From NCBI GenBank assembly GCA_009739215.1, contig VSJF01000002.1, positions 434,001 to 498,000 of the forward strand: DNA of 64,000 nt. The letters are read 5' to 3'. Positions 41,941 through 52,800 of this stretch are shown here, one piece after another (within the stretch, counting starts at the first letter, position 1; every line of letters begins with the position of its first letter). The notes beneath the pieces are model-generated. The model worked only from the letters and a program-made list of their open reading frames with translations, was not told the DNA's origin and did not search any database. The stretch comes from Floccularia luteovirens (taxonomy: Eukaryota > Basidiomycota > Agaricomycetes > Agaricales > Squamanitaceae). The translations under genes and the position numbers were made by a program.

Positions 41941-43875
41941 ATGAGTTTAGTATCGTCATCAATATGCGGTACTAGTCGAGCAATTTCGCGACGCTCAGTA
42001 CGACCGAGCTTCCAATCCCCACACCACTCGTGAGCATCTTTTCCTTTAAATTGTCTACTTGACGAGTTGGCGCTTCCACTCCCAACCAATCCTTCCTTTT
42101 CTTCGTCTTCTGGAATCCAATATCATATACTCAACTTTCTCTCCTTTTCTGTACAAAACCACCTATACAGATGCTTCGCGACGGCCGTGTCACACAACCC
42201 TCTAAGTAGCCAGCAACAGCAGAAAGAGAATCTCCCCCTATCAGGTATCCGAGTTCTCGAGTTGGGACAATTGATTGCCGGTCCCTTTGCCGGTCAATTA
42301 TTAGGGTGTGTTTTCTTTCCACGGACCCTTTTTCCCGGCCTATCCTCATTGAATTTCACATTTTTGTTTTGGATAGTCAATTCGGAGCAGAAGTTATCAA
42401 AATTGAGCCGCCGAAAGTTGGGGACCCATTAAGAGTATGGCGAGAGCTTGATGTAGATGGGACAAGTCCGTGGTTCAGAAGTATAGCTAGGAATAAGAAG
42501 AGCGTTGCCATCGATCTTCGAAAAACAGAAGGAAGAGAGTACGTCATCCATCTTTTTTGAAAATTGATTTAATTAACAAAATCTTTTCTTTTGTGGAACT
42601 GTAGACTGGTTAGACAGCTTGCTTTGAAGAGTGACGTCATTATTGAAAACTTCAAACCAGGCAGTGAGTTATCAATTATCTCTCCGCGTAAAATAATCAA
42701 CTCATTAAAAAACAAATTTAGCTCTCGAAAGATGGAATCTCGGTCCGGAAGACCTACGTCCCCTCAATCCCTCACTCATCTTCACAAGAGTTAGCGGGTA
42801 CGGACAAACGGGTCCATGGGCTCCTCGTCCAGGATATGCATCCGTATGTGAGGCAGAGTCTGGTTTTAGATACATCAACGGTATGCCATCTGCCGAAACT
42901 GGTGGACTCTCAGGACCTCCCGTAAGACCCAACATTAGTTTGGGAGATTCGATTGCAGGGCTGCACGCCGCTTTTGGCACGGTAAGTATATCTTCTCATG
43001 TTGTTCAGTTAGAACATTTTTTGAACGATGGACGGTTTGGCAGGTCCTTGCACTATTATCTAGACAGAGAAATAAACTTGCAGATGGCTCAACCACAGCT
43101 ACTGGGTCAACGGTTGATGTGAGCATTATAGAGAGGTAAGCTTCCTCGTCGAAAATGTGTTGACCAAGCTAAAATTAATTAATTCATAGTATGTTAAACC
43201 TCATGGAGGGTATAATCCCCGAATATGACCGTAAAGGAAAGGTACGTTACCAGATCCACGGGGCCATCAAAGCTTGTTCCTCATGATTTTCACCTCACCC
43301 AGATGCGTGGACCCTCCGGCTCATCAGTAACCGGAATCGTACCAACAAACGCCTACCCCTGCCTCCCCGAATCCGCATCCTCAACAAATCCAACATACAT
43401 CGTCATCGGCGCCAACGGAGACACAATCTACAACCACCTAATGAAAGCAATCGGAAGACCTGATCTCACAGGCCCACTTTATCAACAAAATCATCATCGT
43501 GTCGCGAAACAGAAAGAGATTGAAGATGCCATCTCTGCATGGACATCCAAACATTCTGCGGATGAAGTCATTGATACGATGAATAAAGCAGGGGTACCGG
43601 TTGGTAGGGTTGTTACTGTGAAGGATATTGTGGAGGGTGAGCAGATTAGAGCGAGAGGTGCGGTTCAGGATGTTTGGGTTGGGAATAAGAATGGTGAGAA
43701 TGAGGGGTGGAATGTCAAGATGCAGGGAACGTTTCCGATGTTGGATGGCGTGAATCATAAACCGAAATGGGCTGGTCCTGACCTTGGTCATCATACTGAT
43801 CAAGTGTTGTTAGGTGATTTGGGTTTGTCAGAAGAACATCTTGCGAAACTTAGAGATGAGGGGATCGTTGGCTGA
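41941..43875 (+). CDS. Class III (CaiB/BaiF) CoA-transferase, probably mitochondrial
   Basis: Eight exons: 41941-42029, 42171-42305, 42377-42538, 42605-42663, 42722-42981, 43044-43135, 43190-43241 and 43303-43875; 473 residues. The N-terminus MSLVSSSICGTSRAISRRSV is a likely mitochondrial presequence. The family core begins LSGIRVLELGQLIAGPFAGQ, then GAEVIKIEPPKVGDPLRVW, NKKSVAIDLRKTEGRE, SDVIIENFKPGTLERWNLG, SLIFTRVSGYGQTGPWA and ISLGDSIAGLHAA. The Asp in that last motif is the expected catalytic aspartate that forms the acyl anhydride. The C-terminal part includes RGPSGSSVTGIVPTNAYPC and GVPVGRVVTVKDIVE. The closest animal relative by layout is succinyl-CoA:glutarate CoA-transferase, but the substrate cannot be fixed from sequence. 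Confidence 0.88.
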
Positions 43876-44066
43876 TAGGTAGTAAAAATAGTAGAATATA
43901 CCAACAACTCTTTCGGTTGTATCAAATTATTGTGGATTTTTGTTGCAAGTTGTTATCATATTTCACTAATATTACACATTTTTGAATTTTCGAAAATACA
44001 ACTACCTAAGTTATCAAGTCCAAAACTTGGACACCTCGCTAAAATATTAAAAACTATATGCTCAAC
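43876..44066. other. Short convergent intergenic space
   Basis: AT-rich 3' flanks of two convergent genes. Nothing else seen. Confidence 0.4.
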
Positions 44067-45279
44067 TTAATTAAGCCACAAAAATCCAGTCGGTGCCTCA
44101 ACCTTATCATTCGCAGCAACGACTCTCAACCCCTTCCCACCATCAACCCTCTCAAAGACTTTCACTCCTCCCCCATTCGCCCCTCCAGCAATCAAATACC
44201 TATCATCAGGCCCCCCAAATACTATCCCACGAACATGCTTCAACCCAGTTCTTACCTCCGCGACCAGTTCGAGTTTGGATGGGTCCTCAATGGAGAAGAT
44301 GGAAATAATATCGCCTTCAGGGGTTGGATCGTTCCTATTTGAAACATATATGTATGGCGTTGGGTATTGGGTATCTAAGAGCGGGATGAGGATCTCAGCG
44401 GCGAGCATATCGTTCGGGGTCGGTGGCGGACGACTCATTGTAGGTGTTGACGTTACGAATATTGGAAGCGCTGGATATTGTGGGAGCTGGTGTCGACAGA
44501 TTTTACTTGATAGTTCCAAAAGAGTAAACATATCACCACCTTTGTTTTACGCAAAGTTTTTATTATCAGAAACGCATGGAAAGGTGTTAAAAGGACAAAA
44601 GTGAGTTACCATAAAATGCAACATGTCGCGGTCCTCCCCCTTCTTCGAATTGAATCGGCTTGATTGGTTCCCAATTACCAGTGGTACTACTCTTTTTGAA
44701 TCGAAAGACTCTGTCTGAACCCAGGTCTGGAACGAAAAGTTCATCGGTTTCTGGATGCTTGATAACTTGATGTGGGTGCGATCCTTCTTGGCGATCTTTA
44801 TTAGGGCCCTGATCCGTGTAATCGTATAGTCTTCAGACTAGATCCGACTAGCGAAGGAGGTTGTGTTGGGGTTATCTCTGTAATAGTTATGTTCCCGGAA
44901 GAGTACTACATAAATAAAACATATTCAGTTATTGATCACAAAAAGTGAGAGTGAAATCGATCATGTACTTACATTCGCAACCAAAAGTTCCTTCTCAGTA
45001 GCAAGTAAAGAACACGGATCTCTTCCGCCACTTGAACTTCTACTCAACTCACTACCTTTCCCATTCTCATCATATCGCAACACCACAATTACTCCATCCG
45101 ATTGTTCAAGACCCGTGAAAATCGTACTAGTAGTTCCAGGATAAGGAGTAATCCAAGATGGATGGTGCCCAACCGTGATAACGGAACTCGTTTCTAATTT
45201 CTTCGCCTCGATGTCAAACGAAAGAGTGGTAATTTCATTGGTGTACGACGACACAAGAATAAGGTGCTGCTGGTGGCAT
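44067..45279 (-). pseudogene. Lactonase-family beta-propeller protein, broken frame
   Basis: Exons 45279-44973, 44905-44610 and 44539-44067. Sequence follows the fungal 6-phosphogluconolactonase-like (cycloisomerase 2) family: HLILVSSYTNEITTLSFD, VGHHPSWITPYPG, GRDPCSLLATEKELLVAN|YSSGNITITEITP, GPNKDRQEGSHPHQVIKHPE, DELFVPDLGSDRVFRF, GPRHVAFY and PYIYVSNRNDP. Two breaks are visible. Exon 2 is one base too long, with the frame changing in TCTGAAGACTATACG at about 44825-44842, between ...LVGSSLK and LYDYTDQGPN. No in-frame ATG opens exon 1: the best ATG (45279) is out of frame with HLILVSSYT by one base. A TATA-like CTATAAAAGG (minus strand, about 45395-45405) still marks a promoter. It is either decayed or affected by sequence errors. 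Confidence 0.75.
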
Positions 45280-46548
45280 GATTGCAGTTTGCGATAAGAC
45301 TGTGAATTTTCAATTTGTTTTTTTTTTCCACAAAAAAAGAAAAAATACCACACACAATAACAATAACAACCTTATAGCACATCCAACTGTTAACCCTTTT
45401 ATAGGACAGGATCACCCCGAACTTTCCCCGTGAGAATTGACGAGGAACCCGCATTATACAAATTGTCATCGAGGTTTTGCGAGGTCCATGCTGTTGAGAA
45501 AATGTGAAAATACTTTTGAGTTGCTGGACACTAAAGCAATATTCCGTGCTTGATGAGAGAATGAGGTACTATGTTTACCGATTCAAGGAAGCAACGTCAA
45601 GCTTTATCGGCACATCCCTCCCTCGACAACGCTTCGAAAAGGGTTAACCCGAGTTTTCTCCCAGATCACGTGGATGCATCAGACGCTCTTCTCCGCTCAT
45701 TTGACGAGGTGGGGTTGGAGAGAGACGGAGGTAGCGGTTGGAGCGGAGAATCTTTGACGTTTTAATTTGATGTTTGGGATTAAAGATGTAGAGATGAGGT
45801 GAATGCAGAGTTGATACCGAGTTTTCTCCTTGACATCAAAAATAACATTCTGTGTTTTTCGAGGGTAAAGTTTGAGTCAATTTCTTAAAGTTAGGGAGAT
45901 AACTCGCAAGTTGAACGTCTAGATTTCCTTCCACAAAGACAGGATTTTCTGTTTGTGATGATTATTATTACGAGGGTCACTTGGTGTTATCAGCTGTATG
46001 TCCACTTGAACAGAAGTTTGTGATGCAGATCGTGATGTCCTACTCGCTTGTTGACGCACAGGGAGAGGTTAAAAAGTTTCGCCGAGAAAAAGTATCATAT
46101 GCCAAGAATTACTAACCTTTGCGATTGACACGATATCTTTATGCTGAGCCATGCCCTCAAGTGGATCCAAAGAAGTACTGCATCGTGCGAGCATGATAAC
46201 GCATTAACGTTGAATGGACAATAACCTCGGAGGAATCCAAACATGGGCTGTTCTATCTATTATGAATGGCGAGATTAATATGGCCCATGGTTACGTTGTA
46301 CTGAATGATGGGGTTGGGAATGATATGGAATGATTACCGTACTTGGAACTTGAATTTGTATAGGTACTTTGACGTTGATCGTGGGGTTGAACGCTGTCTT
46401 GGCATAGCTTCGTCACTGATCAACAACTGTTGATATTTGATTGATCGCAAGTCAACGAAAATTCAACACAAAACGCGTTGCATCATTCATTGTTTTGAAA
46501 GACAAGTAAGTGTCATGAAACTCTTTCCCAGCGACTCGTTACTATGCC
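45280..46548. other. Intergenic region, no gene seen
   Basis: About 1.27 kb. It begins with the promoter of the lactonase gene. An open stretch at 45571-45765 has no recognisable motif. No RNA gene or repeat recognised. Confidence 0.45.
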
Positions 46549-47799
46549 TCACCACCAAACGACACCTTTCATCAATCGTCGGCCAGTCCGGACGACTTTT
46601 GCGCTTTTCACGGTGCCATCCTCCGTTATAACTGCACCCACATCAACTGTACCGCTTGGGTGAGAAATCGTTACAAGTTCTTTGTCCGTAAACCCCGATG
46701 ATTTTGCGCCGGCGCGATTCACGATCAACTCGGCTAGCGTGCCAGGCGTTCGAGCAGCAACTCCCAAGCACAGGCCAACAGTCATTGGCACGGCCTTATG
46801 CAAAATACCCATAGAAAGCGCATACACGGTAATGTCCACATTATCTGAAAGATCTCCGTTCGTGCTCGGTTCTTTGAGAAGCGCGATTTTGGGTTGGGCC
46901 TGTGCAGAAGGGTCCAAACCCATCATTTCTGCACCGCGTTGTCGGAGAGCCTCTAAAATTGGACTGACGTGGGCTACCGCACTGGGTTTTCCTTGCACAT
47001 AATCGTCGATTGGAAGGAAGGAATTCAATTCAGCATAGCCGACAAAGACACTCGGGTTGGCAGCATCTACGAGGGAAAGTTGGATTGAGCGGTTCTCGCC
47101 AGGAGAAACCGGTATCTCCACGCGATTGATTGGAGATCCTGATGGAAAAAGTTTCCCTGTCCTTGCACCCCCTGGATTGACGAATTCGAGAAGTATCTGC
47201 GAAGCTTTCCCTGGTACACCAGCCATCGTGGTCTCTGGGAGGTGAAGAAGAGGAACACCCTCTTCGGAGATAGGGAACGTGGTATCGATGATTTTTTGTG
47301 TATTAGTGTTGAAGGATCGGACAGTTGTCCTTCCGCCTTGGACCTTGGGCGCGCATATACCCTCGTCCACGGCGAAGACACCTATCATACTGGACAGGTT
47401 TCCACAGTTGCCAGAGTAATCTATAACTGTGTCACGTATCCCTACTTGGACAAACGTGTATTCAACGTCAATGCCGAGTTTCTTTTGTTCTGGTGAAGGA
47501 GCTCCCACGACGCAAATCTTGGAAAGACTAGAGATTCCACCTCCCATTCCATTGAGCTGGCGCGCATGGATGGGGTCTGGGGATCCCATTATTCCAAGAA
47601 ATATTGGGCCCCATTCGTTTTGTTCTACAGAGAGGACGGAACGGTTGAGAAATATGCCTTTCGAAGTCCCTCCGCGAAGAAATGATGCTGGTATTGGATT
47701 TGTTTGGGAAATTGTGTTTGCCGAGGTACTGAAGAAAGACCTGAGAAGAAGGTTTCTTGATTCATTTACAAGTGATATGAACCCGGACTTCAAGAGCAT
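46549..47799 (-). CDS. PrpF-like isomerase (2-methylaconitate / 4-oxalomesaconate tautomerase family)
   Basis: Intronless, 416 codons from the ATG at 47799; an in-frame ATG at 47916 would add 39 residues of poor quality. The start MLLKSGFISLVNESRNLLLR, then SFFSTSAN, is a good mitochondrial presequence. PrpF motifs in order: IPASFLRGGTSKGIFL (conserved Lys), ARQLNGMGGGISSLSKICVV, DYSGNCGNLSSMIGVFAVDE (the family cysteine in GNCGN), FVNPGGARTGKLFPSG, then the second domain with LGVAARTPGTLAELIVNRAG and ISHPSGTVDVGAVITEDG. The fold is that of diaminopimelate epimerase, and family members move double bonds or isomerise tricarboxylates such as 2-methylaconitate in propionate breakdown. The exact substrate is not determinable here. 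Confidence 0.88.
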   Translation of the reverse strand: MLLKSGFISLVNESRNLLLRSFFSTSANTISQTNPIPASFLRGGTSKGIFLNRSVLSVEQNEWGPIFLGIMGSPDPIHARQLNGMGGGISSLSKICVVGAPSPEQKKLGIDVEYTFVQVGIRDTVIDYSGNCGNLSSMIGVFAVDEGICAPKVQGGRTTVRSFNTNTQKIIDTTFPISEEGVPLLHLPETTMAGVPGKASQILLEFVNPGGARTGKLFPSGSPINRVEIPVSPGENRSIQLSLVDAANPSVFVGYAELNSFLPIDDYVQGKPSAVAHVSPILEALRQRGAEMMGLDPSAQAQPKIALLKEPSTNGDLSDNVDITVYALSMGILHKAVPMTVGLCLGVAARTPGTLAELIVNRAGAKSSGFTDKELVTISHPSGTVDVGAVITEDGTVKSAKVVRTGRRLMKGVVWW

Positions 47800-48623
47800 C
47801 CTTGTGAGTGATTGTGTGTCCCGAGTCTCAGTGAAAGCCGCATTTGCTGCAATGTCAGAAGAATGATCGGGAGTACGCGTGCAGGTCGGCCCGAACTGGA
47901 CCTGAATCAGTTGCACAAATGGTTAGTAATATTTGAAGGACTGGATAAATAAAATAAACTCGCTGCTGATCTGTATCAACTTCTAGTGAGTGGTAGTACT
48001 GTAAAATACTTTGGGCTAGTAGCAAGGGGACGTAGAAAGTCGCACGAGTTGACGCTCAGTAAAAAAGGAAGTCCTCAGAAACTCGTGTGAAAGTAAGGTT
48101 GATGCACTGATGGGCAACTATTGACTGATATTGATTGACAAGTCCGCAGTGGGCACGTGAGCGAGGAAGAGTTGATCGGACGCATCTTCTGTTCGCGCCG
48201 TGGTTGAAAACCGGCACTTAACCACCGCTGGAAATTTATGATCTTTCCCTTCTGATCTCTAATTGCCCCATAACGACAAATAACGCTGCTTCATATTCAA
48301 CCTCGACACCCCTTAAGTTCTATCCACCAAGTAGTACCTCGCAAAGTAAGATCCTGTTCTTCTCCACCCTAAATTTCCCAGCATTGTCCTTTATTCGTTT
48401 AAATCTCACAGTATTGACAAGTATTTTTGTTCTTCATCTACAGCCCTGTCAACTCTTTTACCAACGTCTACACTGGTAAAATTTGCCTAGGACGCCACTC
48501 CCTTCGTTCGAGGTTCGAGTCAGGAGCTGAAAGACGCGTTTCATTTCTATACCTTAATGCACGTGTGATTTTTAAGTTGTTGGTTGGAACTAATCTTGAC
48601 CTATATTACAGTTCATTATTACC
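47800..48623. other. Divergent promoter region
   Basis: Lies between the PrpF-like gene (minus) and the membrane-protein gene (plus). Pyrimidine-rich stretches around 48340-48440 and 48600-48623 precede the plus-strand start. No coding exon assigned. Confidence 0.4.
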
Positions 48624-49308
48624 ATGTCATCCTTAGTGACATCGTCATCAGCCTCGGTTACATCTTCGTTGTCAGTCATTTCTGCATCCCAATCACCCTC
48701 AGCACTTCCAGGCCCAGTGACCAAGAATACTACCATGATACGAATATTAGCCATTGTGATTTCTGTTATTGTCGTCGTCTTAATAGGTGTCGCAACATTT
48801 GTTTTTCTACGAATTAGGCGCCGCAGAAGGCAAAGAGGGGACGCTGGGGCACGCAGCGGGATTCTGGACAGTTCACACTCTGCTGCACAAATCGACCCAT
48901 TTGGCGCCCCACTTGCTCAGGCACCCCGGTACAGTGAGTGAATTTATAGTCTTCGACGCGTTCAATCATCACTGAACCGACCTTATAGAGCACACCCCTG
49001 GACAAGATATGCGTGTTGCAGTTCGACGTCCCGATGGCGCTTGGCAGTTTGCCGAGCCATTTGATCCTTTCCATCCCGCTGGTGTTTCGGAAATAGACCT
49101 TCCACCCTCCCCTTCATCATCGTCCACTTACCTCACCACCAAGAAGCAGCTAACGCTAGCACATCCTAAAGAGCCTGAACACATCAATCTAAACTTGACA
49201 AGACACAGGACCTTTGAAGATGATTTGCAGTCTGATACTGATGCTTATATACCACCTCCCCCGGCTTATGCTGATTGGAGGGGTTATTTGGACCAATCCA
49301 AAGACTAG
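48624..49308 (+). CDS. Single-pass membrane protein with Ser/Thr-rich ectodomain
   Basis: Two exons, 48624-48933 and 48989-49308; 209 residues. The first 37 residues are Ser/Thr/Ala-rich (SSLVTSSSASVTSSLSVISA), likely an O-glycosylated outer part. Residues about 39-62 (IRILAIVISVIVVVLIGVAT) form one transmembrane helix, followed by a strongly basic stop-transfer block (RIRRRRRQRG) and a polar cytoplasmic tail ending PPPPAYADWRGYLDQSKD, where PPAY could bind WW domains. This layout (Ser-rich ectodomain, one helix, basic block, proline-rich tail) recurs in fungal surface sensor-like proteins, but no named family or signal peptide is evident. Confidence 0.75.
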
Positions 49309-49828
49309 ATTGCTCTCTCTTCTTCAAGAGTCAAAGTTTCCACCGTCACCTCTTATGACTTGTCATGCGCGATGCTCTCGTTGTATATTTCCAACGACTT
49401 CCTTCCTTAAAATTTCAAACTGTCACATCTTTCATTTCAATGTCGCTACTCGCACCTCATTCATTTTCTTCGTAAATATTTTCCACGATTTTCTTATTCA
49501 GGGTATTATTGCTGGACACGATCTAAATAGTTATTAGTGATCCTAGTTACTAGGATTTGTGTTTTGATGTATCCTTCTACTTAACCATACACGATGGTTT
49601 TACAGGCATTATCAACACAAATAATTCGACATTATTTTTTTAATTTCAATTTGCGATCATAAATAATTGTGAATTTTTTAGATTATCTTTCATGAGCGCC
49701 TAAACTTGACACGGCTATTTGAAAAAAACTTGACGTGAAATCGAAAGAAGTTACATCGAGTCATTGACAAACTGCCACCAAAAGCCACTTTTGCAAAACT
49801 CAAATCCAAAGAGCCGGCTACGGCTGCC
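49309..49828. other. Intergenic region, GCN1 promoter side
   Basis: AT-rich 520 nt between two same-strand genes. No coding exon seen. Confidence 0.4.
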
Positions 49829-52800
49829 ATGAGCAAATCTGAAATCAGGTCTTGGATATCATCGGCAAGTTTGGAAGAGAATGGTGAGTCCTCAACAATG
49901 GAAGCATCATGGCAGAGAGATCGCGTTTTAGAGGACTGGTCAAGATCTATGGATCATGCACAGAGACAGCTATTGAATAGTTCCACCAAATTACGGACCC
50001 AGTTTGTGCAAGAGGAGCTGTTGTATGTTGTAAAACACCAAAGTATGTTGCTCAGTGGGTTTAACAGTAGATGCTGATGAGTAACCTTACAGATCTCACT
50101 TTATCCCAAATCATGGATATCTTCAAGCTTCTTATGTTGACACACCTCCGATACCCAGATGAAAAGTATAGGAACGTTGTAGAAGCCGTTGGAGTGGAGA
50201 TGATCATGCGCGACGAGCTGCGAGGTACTCCCAATGGTCCTCAAGATGAAACAAAGATCGGAGTAACAGAACAGGTGCTTGGTTGGCTTTCCATCGAGGT
50301 TGGACAACTTTCTAAACGTGGATCGCCAGAGTGAGTAGTTCGAATTCCAAGTTTATATTCATTAACCTACCTTTTTATCTAGTTCATACGCCCCAAGCGA
50401 CATTTTGGCGTTACTCAGCTGGACATATGAAATTTATGCAATTTGTGTAAAACATAACCCAGACTTTTCATCAACCAACTCCTGGCGCGTTCTCATCAAT
50501 ACACTGGCATTGATCTTGGATATGATGGCTGAATCAAGTCAAGCAAAACCTTCACTAAAGAAGCGCGGTCTGACGCGTACACGCCGTGCTCTGCAAACTG
50601 TGAATTTTCTTCCAAACTTCCCATGGGAGTACCCTGTCTTATGATTCACGTTAGGCAGGGGACAAGGTACCTTTAGGTTATTGAGACAACACTGGCGATT
50701 ATGCAAACAAGCCAAACACCACTCCGTATTATGACATTGGCAGGAATGGCAGTTAGTGTGCTAGTGCATCAGCCTGAAAACGTTGATACAGACCCTGTGG
50801 CACGTCTTTCTGTTGAAGCCAAGGTAAACTAGAACTCTTTCGTGGTGGATCTAGTTTGATTCCGGGAATCACAGAACGACTTCATTGCTTCATACACAAG
50901 CATTGTGCTCATGGCTAGGATAAATATACCAGAGCACATTTTGGTTAGTTTCCGTTCAGATCAATCGTGTGCATTGCTCAAGATCCATTCAGGATGCTTT
51001 AGATGACTTCATCTCAACTTTCGTAACACCCGAGGACTTCAACAGTTCAATCCTACCAGTAATGGAAAAAGCACTTCTTAGATCACCAGAGTACTGTCTA
51101 AATGGTATATATGATTGGTTATTAATTCTCCAGCTCTCTGACTTTATCACAAAGCTATGACCCATTTCTTCCTGGCGTATAAGCACAAACTGGAGGCCAA
51201 CAGCTTCCAAAAGATGTTAACACAAATAATTAATAGTGCCAAGTCTACCAACAGTTCTGTACGTTCCAATCTTATCCCACTACTCAAAGCCGTTTTGTCA
51301 TCAGTGGACCCTGCGAACCCACATAATCTTTCTCGTTTGGCTGTTAACGAAATCATCAGCATGCCAAAAGCCAATAAAACTGCTGGGCCAGATCACAGAA
51401 TTGCTCTGTACTCCATGCTCAAGCTATTACTACCTGGACCAGGAGGTTTCTTCCTCCCTAGTTCAAACTGGGGTTCCGTTATTAGTCAAAGAAACTCATG
51501 ACCTCGCCGTGTTAACCCTCGCAGCCGCTTTGCCGCCCCATATTCACTACCTATTGGAACAATCTTCTTTGCCTTTGGAGACCACTCAACTGATTGCGAA
51601 GGAGATGAATAATTCGAAACCTGCTGTAAGGAGAGCGTTTTGTAGCTTGACTGGAACCCTTCTATTTGAAGATAAAGACAACTTGTCAAGTCCAAATATG
51701 CTCGCATTTGCAAAAGGTGTTCTGCCTTCTCTCGAAAATAGTTTGAAGAATGTTGCTAGTAACCCTTTGAATGTGACTGGTGGTCCACTTGAAGGATACA
51801 TTGCTGTTGCTACCTTACTGGGCTGTTACTATCGATCTGGCCAATTTAGTGTGTTCGTTAAATTTTTGTGATATCCTTTACTCATTTGTATCTAGATGAT
51901 GTTATAGCGAAGAATCCCAGTATCACTGCGATATCATCGAGCTCCGCGAAACAATCGTTCCTTATCTGGGAAAAAGTATACCAAAAGCTAACTAGTGTGG
52001 AGGACGAGACATGGTTACTTCGCGCATGTGTGGCAACCTTGAACTATTTTAAGACGGAACTTCTGAAGAATGAAATATTCAGGTAGGTTTCTTGTAGTCC
52101 CTGGTATATTTCAGCAGATCTAAGTAACAATCTCAGGTCTCAGCTGGGTCTGGTTTTTGTACATCTTGTACTTGAGAGTCAATCACTCCAATTACGGAAA
52201 AGTGTTTACAATGAACTGGAGATTTCCGCTGCACATTCACCAAAACTTACAAATCTTGTCATCCGAGATGCACTCACGACTTTCCTTGCGAAATGGAATC
52301 CCGCCCCTAAACCCTCATCACTCACCTCTACAGATGAACAGCCGGGTCCTTGGAACAAACATTCTAGACTATCTGTACTTTTGATGAGTGTAGTATCCTT
52401 TGGCGATGGTGTTGATGCTGAGCTTCGAGAAAGCCTGATCCCAGATCTCCTCATTCATTGGTCATCACCAGCTCATAAGTATGTTCTAATACGATTGATG
52501 GTTTCGAATCTTATGAATCCATGCAGCTGGACCTCCTCGCCAGATCAGCGTTTACGAGCGACAGCTTCAGATCGATCTATGCCAGACTTGGATCGATTTT
52601 TGTCAGAAGGCAGGCGTTAATCCACACTGAATTGGTCAACAAGCACTTTCGATAAATTGCAAAATGCAATTCTTGAAGCTTCTACTGTGGCATCTAAGGT
52701 AAATCGCACCTTTTTTTAAGATGTTGATATTCAATCTATGTATCGGTTTTAGTTTGGGTTTGCGCAAGCGAGTTACAGCGCGTTAGGAATTCTTGCATTT

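Noticed and set aside
48500..48530. tRNA-like GAGGTTCGAGTC string
   Set aside because: No matching acceptor stem or anticodon arm could be folded around it.
50941..50992. Acceptor at 50956 for GCN1 intron 5 (16-nt intron)
   Set aside because: Far too short. The acceptor at 50992 gives a 49-nt intron and NIPEHIL|DALDDFISTF, matching GCN1 spacing.
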